The notes beneath the pieces are model-generated. The model was not told the origin of the DNA. It saw nothing but the letters and a program-made list of their open reading frames with translations, and made no database searches. A stretch of 6,049 bases of DNA, taken from assembly GCA_947470205.1 (NCBI GenBank), contig CANISK010000095.1, positions 1-6,049 of the forward strand. The letters are read 5' to 3'. Of the stretch, positions 1-6,049 are shown in pieces; the stretch's first letter is position 1, and every line of letters starts with the position of its first letter. This DNA is from Neisseriaceae bacterium (GTDB taxonomy: Bacteria; Pseudomonadota; Gammaproteobacteria; Burkholderiales; UBA11063). A program made the translations under genes and the position numbers.

Positions 1-435
1 GTGCAAACAATTATCAATCAAGACCCAAATGGCATTAATGGGCTCAATGACAATCAATCACAAATTAAAGATCTAAACCAAGATACTATTGATAAATCAT
101 TGAAGATATTTGATAAATTTTTCAAAAAAATATATTTAGTTCGCGAAATGCGTAATATTTGTGAACACATAAAAAATCAGTGCAATAATGGATTGTTCAA
201 CAAAATAAAAAATTTTATTGGATTGACAAATGCGATGGAAAATAATTTAAATAATATAATTACAAACAGTCAAACATCTACACAAAATTTTATAGATATA
301 ATTAAGTCAATCACGGCGGAAGAAATCAATCAATTAAATCAAGTAAAAGATATAGGTAACTATCCTACACAATTATTTTTTCTGTGCAATCAATTAGTTA
401 AAATGGAGCATATTGAAAAAGATGATTTGGTCTAA
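1..435 (+). CDS. Hypothetical Asn/Ile-rich protein, 144 aa (5' end at window edge)
   Basis: I do not recognise this protein. It reads from a GTG at the first base of the window to TAA at 433-435, giving 144 residues. Because the window begins there, neither a ribosome-binding site nor a longer N-terminus can be checked. A true start is plausible because the large downstream gene also starts with GTGCAAA (at 787). The protein is mostly polar and probably helical (a KIFDKFFKK segment near residues 35-43, then Ile/Leu-spaced stretches), with no signal peptide or membrane segment. Its C-terminus (KDDLV) loosely resembles that of the 1059-residue protein (QDDINNVV), and both genes end tail to tail against an obgE 3' end. 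I infer a possible truncated or diverged relative of that protein; amino-acid similarity by eye is weak. GC content is low, like the large gene and unlike obgE. Confidence 0.6.
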   Translation: MQTIINQDPNGINGLNDNQSQIKDLNQDTIDKSLKIFDKFFKKIYLVREMRNICEHIKNQCNNGLFNKIKNFIGLTNAMENNLNNIITNSQTSTQNFIDIIKSITAEEINQLNQVKDIGNYPTQLFFLCNQLVKMEHIEKDDLV

Positions 436-441
436 CAGGAT

Positions 442-566
442 ATTATCAAGTGGAATGGGAGAGTTGCGACATCGCATAATAATACACATCTCGACACCCT
501 TCACCGCTAACGTCTGAAATAATGAATATTTTGTCAAATTTGATATTGGTATTATGAGACTTAAAT
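442..566. repeat. Direct repeat, copy 1 (gene end / obgE tail junction)
   Basis: This is copy 1 of a directly repeated segment whose partner is 3966-4096. The match begins at ATTATCA, which covers the obgE stop and a few bases before it, and runs through the obgE 3' coding sequence to TTAAAT at 561-566. Beyond that point the two copies are unrelated. A 6-bp gap (AATTGA present only in copy 2) is the only indel I see in the core. On the left, similarity may continue weakly into the ends of the two plus-strand genes (shared AAGATGAT and TAAC). Confidence 0.9.
446..566 (-). pseudogene. Duplicated 3' fragment of obgE (about 39 codons)
   Basis: On the minus strand this stretch encodes the C-terminus of the Obg GTPase, matching residues 305-343 of the intact copy. 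It includes the G5-region SDVSGEG and the ending MSQLSHST, and stops with TGA at 446-448. Aligned at a constant offset of 3530 bp to 3979-4096, positions 449-566 differ at 10 of 118 sites, about 91% identity. A 6-bp deletion next to the stop removes the last two codons. By my codon reading six differences change an amino acid (P/H, V/A, C/Y, G/D, T/I, H/N) and four are silent, which fits relaxed constraint. Reading upstream in frame, a TAA (569-571) comes almost at once, and there is no N-terminal or G1-G4 sequence, so it cannot make a GTPase. It lies 10 bp past the stop of the 144-residue ORF, the same convergent arrangement as the intact pair. Confidence 0.92.
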
Positions 567-579
567 AATTAAATTATTT
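563..579. repeat. 17-bp AT-only palindrome at the duplication breakpoint
   Basis: AAATAATT-A-AATTATTT is a perfect inverted repeat with 8-bp arms and a single central base. It begins within the last bases of the obgE-tail match (which ends at 566) and extends into unrelated spacer. Perfect dyads made only of A and T arise easily by chance in DNA this AT-rich, so only its position at the breakpoint makes it worth recording. Confidence 0.4.
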
Positions 580-710
580 TTAATCTCTTTCAAAAATAAC
601 TAAACTACTCTGTACATCAACAATATCACCAAAACAAATCAAAAACTATAATCAATAAATAAAAAATCTAATAATAAATATAACTCTGAATATTTTACAA
701 TTTGCGCCGT

Positions 711-727
711 TGAAGAAATTTTCTTCA
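711..727 (+). repeat. Perfect 17-bp palindrome upstream of the large gene
   Basis: TGAAGAAA-T-TTTCTTCA is a perfect inverted repeat with 8-bp arms around one base. It is followed at 735-741 by seven T residues. It could act as an operator dyad for the large gene or as a weak hairpin-plus-T terminator for read-through from the left. With only two G/C pairs per stem and a one-base loop, it would be a poor intrinsic terminator. It lies 60 bp before the preferred GTG start, a reasonable place for an operator or leader element. Confidence 0.4.
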
Positions 728-773
728 GAAATTATTTTTTTAAAATGTTATCATTAATAAACATTTATTTCTT

Positions 774-779
774 AGGTGG
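774..779 (+). promoter_or_regulatory. Ribosome-binding site deciding the GTG start at 787
   Basis: AGGTGG lies seven bases before GTG 787 and is the only convincing Shine-Dalgarno sequence near the 5' end of the large ORF. The upstream in-frame ATG at 745 is preceded by TTTTTTTAAA, with no ribosome-binding site and a palindrome plus T run just upstream. I therefore prefer GTG 787, which removes 14 residues from the longest reading. Confidence 0.7.
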
Positions 780-786
780 CTCAATT

Positions 787-3700
787 GTGCAAATCACAAC
801 CAACAAAATGCAAGACATTAAAAATAAATATGTTAATAAAAATGAATACGATGGCTCTAAAAAGGAACAGCTTAAAAAGTGTCAACGACAAACTTTAACT
901 GAAATTGCCTATAAAATTTTAGATTTATTTAATAATAATGAAATAAATAAAAACAATCAGACGCAAATTAGTAAATCTATAAAATTAGCAATTGAATGTA
1001 CCCAAAAAACCATCAATGATGGTGGAAAATACAAGTTTAAAATGGATGACAATTTACAATCAAAAGAATTGTTTTTATCTTTAATCGATCCCATACAAAA
1101 TAAAACAGAATATATCTCTTCATGGCTAAAAGATAAATTGGAGTTCATATGTTGCCATATAGATACCAGCAGTAATACGAAAATAAACTGGGGTAAAACT
1201 AATTTTTCTGATGCTGCGCAAATTCTTAATGGATGGTTTACAGATTCAGGCATTGATAGAAATGCAATTTTAACATACATTGCAAATTTAGTAATGAACG
1301 ATAGCTATAGTTTAGGATTACCAGCACGCATAGACGACATGTATCATGCAACATCACCAATAAATACAGAGATTGTAAATTTTATCATAAATAATCAATC
1401 AAATAAATTTGATTTAAAAATATCATTAAATATTATACGATCCTTTTGTAAATATGGTAGTAATGACGAAAATACACGCAAAGCTTTCGCAATGGGTTTA
1501 TACAAAATGACTATTCAAGACAATACGGCTGAAACATTAAAAACAACAATTAATGAGAGTAAATTTGGCAATGGCATTGCAAAAGAGATAGCCTGTATAT
1601 ACTTTTTTACTCAGCAAGAAATCCTTGAAAAAATAAAAAGTGGCATATACATCAACAATCCGGATATGTTGATGACATTAGTAAATACTTTGCTTAGTCG
1701 TAAGATTAATAACAATATTGGTGACAATTTTATGCAAATGATACTGGATGGTAAATTTGGTAATGATAAAAATGTTATTGAAGCTCTTATTAATAGGTGG
1801 ATTCAAAGGAACGTTTCCTCTATCCACTCTTCAGTACAATTTGTACTTGCAATATTAATGGGCAGACTTGGTAATGATGCAAAATTGCTAAAATCCTTAA
1901 CAGATCAAATCTACATGCTTCCTCATTTGGTAGACACAGCACATGAAATTATGAACAGTAAAGATATAGATAACCTAAATGGTGTACCATCAAGACTTAT
2001 TTATATATCAAAAATATTTTCAGATATATTTGCCAATATAGATAAAGACAACAAAATAAATACTAACTGGTTCATAGACAATCCATTGTTTCCCGAGACA
2101 TATGAAAAAGATAGCAAGCAATATATTTCACTATTCATGCGAGAGATAATGAATTATGCAATTAGAGATTTAACTATAAATGATGCACAGCTGGAAACAT
2201 TGATAATGATATATGTAGAAGGTTTTGATAATGAAAATATTGTGAGATTATATAATGATGATACAATAGAAACAAGCAGACCAAACATTAGAAAAAAAAT
2301 CATCGCTATGTTGGAGTATATAATTCTTGACCAAACACAAGCTAATCGAGAAAAATGTAGAACATTATTATTGGCAATCATGAAGAGTAACATTTTTAAG
2401 TTAGATCATGAGAGCCCTCACAATGCAAAATTATTAAAGGATTATACACAACTATTTTTACAATATGCAACCTATCTACATATAGCTGCATTGTACGAAA
2501 ATACTGATAATCATATATTTCTATTGACACCATATAACGTTAATTGTAAAGCAATTATATTGGAAACATTAAAAGCAAACAATCTAGATAAATACAATGA
2601 ATTAATTGATCAAAATATGTATTTTGCAAGAGATGTGAAAATACACTATATTTTTGAAATTACAAAACATGCCAATGATGAATTTAGAAAATTTATTATC
2701 ACTATGTTTTATGGTAAACCAGATACACGAATTTCATACATAAAGTATATAAATAACGGCGATCATTTTAATACAACAATTATCAACAATTTGTTAAAGA
2801 TTGCACAACTAATGCAAAACAATGAAACCGTTATGAAAATATGTGGTAAATTAGCAATAGATGGAATTGTAGCTTGTGAAGATAGGACATTGTTGGCGTA
2901 TTTAAAAATGCTGATAGTAATGAAATCATTTACCAACCTTAATGCCCAACCAATAGAAAAAATAATTAATTGCATACAACTTATTAATATTTTTGATAAA
3001 GCTGCCTTGGTTGCCACTCAAATTAATGCTGACAACAAACAACCCACAACTCAAAGCATACACTTATTTTTGCCTTTATTAAAAAAGTCAAATGTTAGGC
3101 ATTTATTTAGTGTACATGATTTTGAGATATTTTATATAAATTACTTACAAGCATTTTATGGGCAAAATGCTTCTTTTACAACACCAGCATTCATTGGTGA
3201 TGCACTAAAGTTCAATACCATGACACAAGAGTTATTTAATACAAGAGATAATCCTGAAGAAACGCAACAAATATTAGAAATTGCTCTAAAAGAGTATTTT
3301 AATGTATTACCGTTGGAAATTAGAAATTTATATCACGAAAAAATGAACCAAGTAGATGAGGATTTAGAAAACTCCAATCTTTCTCAAAAAGACTCAAATA
3401 AATTATACGATAACGCCCTTCAAGATGTGATAAACGTATTAGGTGCACTATTTAAAAAAGAACAGCAAAACAATCCAGTAAACGTAATACAGCAGTTAAT
3501 TGCAAAATTAGAAACTGATACTAAATACACAATAAAAATAGATAACAAAAATTTGTTAGAATATTTTCAGTATATAATTGGCTTCACCTATGTTGAAACC
3601 AGAAAATATCGTGCTGAAGAAATGAAAAACATAATAGAAGGAGAAGTGAAAAAATTAAAGGACGGATATGAATATAAGGTTGCAGAAAATGTTAATGCAT

Positions 3701-3965
3701 TTGATAATTATTTCAACCAACAAAAACAAATTAATAATCCAGGTGATAGGATTGCATTTAATAACTATATGGAAAATAAAGTGCTTACACGTACTATTTT
3801 TAACAAAGAACAAAATGCAATAAAAGAAGCTATTAAATATGATGCATATAAAAAGCAATATGGTGAAGACCACTTCTCCAAAATAACCAATATAATAAAT
3901 ACTCTTACTGATATAAGCAAAGCTTTAAAACTGATTATTCAAGATGATATAAATAACGTAGTATG

Positions 3966-3966
<1 letters not shown>
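787..3966 (+). CDS. Large unrecognised repeat-containing protein, 1059 aa
   Basis: I cannot assign this protein to a family. The frame is open from ATG 745, but GTG 787 is preferred because AGGTGG sits seven bases upstream; numbering here starts at 787. Composition is rich in Asn, Ile, Lys and Asp. No signal peptide, membrane helix or nucleotide-binding motif is evident, so I expect a soluble protein, mostly helical. Residues 222-391 hold five degenerate units beginning [KRI]-[FYL]-G/I-N/S and ending I-x-x-[GS], typical of an alpha-solenoid. The C-terminal region (about 860-1040) is highly charged and probably helical, possibly partly coiled coil. An uninterrupted frame over 3.2 kb at about 28% GC argues that it is expressed and under selection. 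Its stop is 3 bp from the obgE stop on the other strand. Size, low GC, lack of recognisable domains and a duplicated neighbourhood fit a lineage-specific accessory protein. An effector or host-interaction role is only a guess. Confidence 0.85.
1450..1959 (+). repeat. Five tandem degenerate protein repeats (28-37 residues) in the large gene
   Basis: In residues 222-391 (start at 787) five units can be aligned by eye. They begin KYGSNDENT (222), KFGNGIAKE (259), IYINNPDML (287), KFGNDKNVI (323) and RLGNDAKLL (360), and are 37, 28, 36, 37 and 32 residues long. Each ends with a similar tail before the next unit: TINES, EKIKSG, MILDG, ILMG, IMNS. Between these anchors lie two amphipathic helix-like segments. 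The pattern recalls helical solenoid repeats in general, but the conserved [KR]-[FL]-G-N-D is not a TPR, ankyrin or Sel1 signature that I recognise. Further, more diverged units may flank this block. Confidence 0.6.
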
Positions 3967-5093
<1,127 letters not shown>

Positions 5094-5104
<11 letters not shown>

Positions 5105-5124
5105 TGACGAGTACCAGATGTCAA
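5094..5124 (-). promoter_or_regulatory. Candidate sigma70-type promoter for obgE
   Basis: On the minus strand a perfect TTGACA (-35, 5119-5124) is followed after 19 bp by TAAAAT (-10, 5094-5099). A 17-bp spacer would use the poorer AATAAA (5096-5101). The 19-bp spacing is slightly long. The -10 lies inside the upstream arm of the 5042-5104 hairpin, so a transcript starting near 5087 would lack most of that arm and could escape the terminator. The 12-bp box at 5143-5154 and an inverted repeat lie just upstream. Confidence 0.45.
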
Positions 5125-5146
5125 ATACTTGTGAGTATAGTATTTG
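5122..5146. repeat. Inverted repeat adjoining the obgE -35 element
   Basis: CAAATACT (5122-5129) and AGTATTTG (5139-5146) are perfect reverse complements around a 9-nt loop. An alternative nested pairing ATACT (5125-5129) with AGTAT (5134-5138) is possible. The right arm overlaps the 12-bp box just past the rpmA stop, and the left arm overlaps the TTGACA -35. No T run follows on the minus strand, so this looks more like an operator dyad or mRNA 3'-end hairpin than a terminator. Confidence 0.45.
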
Positions 5147-5154
5147 TGGGGTTA
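5143..5154 (-). repeat. 12-bp box TAACCCCACAAA, copy A (rpmA stop / obgE promoter)
   Basis: The minus-strand sequence TAACCCCACAAA is found here and again at 5839-5850. Its first three bases are the rpmA stop codon. It is followed after 18 bp by TTGACA (5119-5124). The second copy stands in the same relation to the rplU promoter, so a shared regulatory site is possible. Confidence 0.5.
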
Positions 5155-5412
5155 TTCAGCAGGGACGATGCTAACCATACTACGATTAAATTTACCACCT
5201 TCGGAGAAACTAACGTAACCCGTGTGTAGTGCATATAATGTATGATCTTTACCTATTCCTACGTGTTTACCTGGGTGAAACTTTGTACCACGTTGTCTTA
5301 CTATTATGCTACCTGCATTAATTAGCTGACCGCCATATGCTTTCACACCCAGCATCTTTGGATTGGAGTCGCGCCCGTTACGGGTACTACCACCGGCTTT
5401 TTTCGTTGCCAT
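5152..5412 (-). CDS. rpmA: 50S ribosomal protein bL27
   Basis: bL27 is a component of the large ribosomal subunit whose N-terminus reaches towards the peptidyl transferase centre. The 86-residue product has the usual length and begins [16 protein letters not shown], the flexible basic N-terminal arm, with no Firmicutes-type cleaved extension. The family core [15 protein letters not shown] lies at residues 34-48, followed by [12 protein letters not shown] (51-62). The [11 protein letters not shown] stretch resembles betaproteobacterial versions as I recall them. AGGAG (5421-5425) sits eight bases before the ATG. The gap after the rplU stop is only 15 bp, so the two genes are surely co-transcribed. 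The TAA stop forms the first three bases of the 12-bp box at 5143-5154. Confidence 0.97.
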   Translation of the reverse strand: MATKKAGGSTRNGRDSNPKMLGVKAYGGQLINAGSIIVRQRGTKFHPGKHVGIGKDHTLYALHTGYVSFSEGGKFNRSMVSIVPAE

Positions 5413-5427
5413 TGTTTTTGCTCCTAA

Positions 5428-5739
5428 TTATTTGTTGATGGCATCAATTTTGATTTCAGTATAATACTGACGATGACCTTGATGCTTTTGATAGTGTTTA
5501 CGACGACGCATTTTAAAAATACGCACCTTTTTGTGTCTTCCTTCTTGAAGCACCGATGCACTCACTGATGCACCATCAACAACTGGGTTACCAATAACGA
5601 CATTTTCTCCGTCAACTAACATTAAAACTTCTGAAAGTGTTATTTGGCTACCTATGTCTGCTGGTATCAGTTCTATTTTTAATTTATCGCCAACGGAAAC
5701 TTTATATTGTTTACCGCCAGTTTTTATAACCGCATACAT
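5428..5739 (-). CDS. rplU: 50S ribosomal protein bL21
   Basis: bL21 is a 23S rRNA-binding protein of the large subunit. The 103-residue product matches the usual length. It begins with the canonical [14 protein letters not shown], and residues 71-95 carry the C-terminal signature [13 protein letters not shown] followed by [12 protein letters not shown], which contacts rRNA. AGGAG (5746-5750) lies six bases before ATG 5739, which fixes the start. It is the first gene of the rplU-rpmA unit, with obgE farther downstream, and has a strong sigma70-like promoter about 55 bp upstream. Nothing is odd in the coding sequence. Confidence 0.97.
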   Translation of the reverse strand: MYAVIKTGGKQYKVSVGDKLKIELIPADIGSQITLSEVLMLVDGENVVIGNPVVDGASVSASVLQEGRHKKVRIFKMRRRKHYQKHQGHRQYYTEIKIDAINK

Positions 5740-5792
5740 GTTTAGCTCCTAAATATTAATATATATTATTATCCCTACAGTAAGGAATGAAG

Positions 5793-5822
5793 ATTTTATC
5801 ACATAAAACACCATTATGTCAA
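5793..5822 (-). promoter_or_regulatory. Sigma70-type promoter P1 of rplU-rpmA
   Basis: On the minus strand a perfect TTGACA (-35, 5817-5822) is followed after 18 bp by TAAAAT (-10, 5793-5798). A start near 5786 would give a leader of about 46 nt before the rplU ATG, with AGGAG in place. A short dyad, ACCATT (5810-5815) and AATGGT (5822-5827), is centred on the -35. The 12-bp box at 5839-5850 is 16 bp upstream. Confidence 0.7.
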
Positions 5823-5838
5823 ATGGTATATTTGTGTT

Positions 5839-5850
5839 TTTGTGGGGTTA
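5839..5850 (-). repeat. 12-bp box TAACCCCACAAA, copy B (upstream of rplU promoter)
   Basis: This is an exact second copy of the 12-bp sequence at 5143-5154, in the same orientation, 16 bp upstream of the TTGACA of promoter P1. A looser version (TTACCACACA) occurs near 5873-5882. Shared position relative to two -35 elements suggests an activator or repressor site, but no protein is identified. Confidence 0.5.
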
Positions 5851-5891
5851 AATAAATTAGCTAAAACATATGTGTGGTAAAATCCGTGTTT

Positions 5892-5921
5892 ATTGTATAG
5901 TATAGTGCACCCATTTGTCAA
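5892..5921 (-). promoter_or_regulatory. Second upstream promoter P2, sigma70-like
   Basis: A perfect TTGACA on the minus strand (5916-5921) is followed by TATACA after 16 bp (5894-5899) or TACAAT after 18 bp (5892-5897). Transcripts would start near 5886 and run towards rplU, giving a leader of about 145 nt, or could make a short RNA. It may be a tandem promoter for the ribosomal protein genes. Confidence 0.5.
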
Positions 5922-5928
5922 GACAAAT
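5913..5928. repeat. 16-bp palindrome overlapping the P2 -35 element
   Basis: ATTTGTC-AA-GACAAAT is a perfect inverted repeat with 7-bp arms and a two-base centre. It covers the whole TTGACA of P2, a classic operator position. It also lies 25 bp beyond the stop of the partial minus-strand ORF, but there is no T run on that strand and the loop is too small for a good terminator. Confidence 0.45.
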
Positions 5929-5952
5929 TTTCACCACTTTATAGAAACAAAC

Positions 5953-6048
5953 CTAAGCCACTAACTTACCATCGTTATTATTTTCATAAATATACTGAAA
6001 CATCTTTTTTTCATTAGATTCTATGCTCTGAATATACATATACATTGG
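5953..6048 (-). CDS. C-terminal end of a possible hypothetical protein (31 codons, partial)
   Basis: On the minus strand one frame is open from the window edge to TAG at 5953-5955. It encodes 31 residues including QSIESNEKKMFQYIYENN and ending GKLVA. The other two minus-strand frames close within the first dozen codons. Composition (Asn, Lys, Tyr, Ile) resembles the accessory proteins at the left of the window rather than a housekeeping protein. It is too short to identify, and an open run of this length could be chance. Confidence 0.3.
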   Translation of the reverse strand, partial: PMYMYIQSIESNEKKMFQYIYENNNDGKLVA

Positions 6049-6049
6049 A

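Larger units (their letters stand above)
567..786. other. AT-rich spacer before the 1059-aa gene
   Basis: Together with the obgE remnant this forms the roughly 350-bp gap (436-786) between the two plus-strand genes. I see no RNA gene and no ORF with coding character. The 600-700 stretch is almost all A/T. A TATAAT at 647-652 could be a -10 element, but no good -35 lies 16-18 bp upstream, so I do not call a promoter. The recognisable parts are the breakpoint palindrome at the left, a palindrome at 711-727, a T run at 735-741 and a ribosome-binding site at 774-779. Confidence 0.6.

Noticed and set aside
540..567. TTGATA-N16-TAAATA as a promoter for the large gene
   Set aside because: The -35-like part lies inside the duplicated obgE coding sequence, both hexamers are imperfect, and such matches are common in AT-rich DNA.
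647..652. TATAAT as a -10 element for the large gene
   Set aside because: No acceptable -35 sequence occurs 16-18 bp upstream. It may be chance in a region that is nearly all A/T.
957..3873. Minus-strand ORFs of 72-107 codons within the large gene (957-1280, 2154-2393, 2763-3017, 3655-3873)
   Set aside because: They are antisense shadows of a long continuous coding frame. They have the Phe/Ile/Leu-rich look of reverse-complemented Asn/Lys codons and no ribosome-binding sites were seen.
5740..5792. A known L21 leader or other riboswitch in the rplU 5' UTR
   Set aside because: The leader is about 46 nt, AT-rich, and shows only a weak CCT/AGG hairpin and an AT dyad, with no pairing that would clearly hide the AGGAG.

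Overview
The window looks like a piece of an AT-rich, probably host-associated proteobacterial chromosome. The housekeeping block at the right (rplU, rpmA, obgE) reads as betaproteobacterial: the Obg glycine-rich domain and switch regions, and the L27 core, resemble Neisseriales/Burkholderiales versions as I remember them. This placement is from memory, not from a search. The left two thirds is accessory DNA of a different character. It is very AT-rich (sampled lines are about 28% GC, against roughly 38-50% in obgE and rpmA) and encodes Asn/Ile/Lys-rich proteins that I cannot assign to a family.

Layout. Positions 1-435 (+) encode a 144-residue hypothetical protein that opens at the window edge. 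It is followed tail to tail by a 121-bp remnant of the 3' end of obgE (446-566, - strand). An AT-rich spacer (567-786) holds a 17-bp perfect palindrome and a good ribosome-binding site. Positions 787-3966 (+) encode a 1059-residue unrecognised protein with five degenerate repeats of 28-37 residues in its N-terminal half. Its stop lies 3 bp from the stop of the intact obgE (3970-5007, -). Further right are an obgE leader with a long imperfect hairpin and a promoter-like element, then rpmA (5152-5412, -) and rplU (5428-5739, -). Next comes a promoter region with two sigma70-like promoters, and finally the last 31 codons of another possible minus-strand ORF (5953-6048).

How the parts fit. rplU-rpmA is a tight two-gene unit for ribosomal proteins bL21 and bL27, with the ribosome-associated GTPase gene obgE downstream, a very common bacterial arrangement. 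The main surprise is that the junction 'end of a hypothetical + gene / end of obgE on -' occurs twice, about 3.5 kb apart. The second obgE tail is about 91% identical to the intact one. The simplest reading is that a unit carrying an accessory gene plus the adjacent obgE 3' end was duplicated, leaving the tail as a scar, and that the 144-residue and 1059-residue proteins are diverged or truncated members of one family. The second signal of interest is regulatory. A 12-bp box (TAACCCCACAAA on the - strand) lies 16-18 bp upstream of a TTGACA -35 element both before rplU and before obgE. The putative obgE promoter is embedded in one arm of a terminator-like hairpin.
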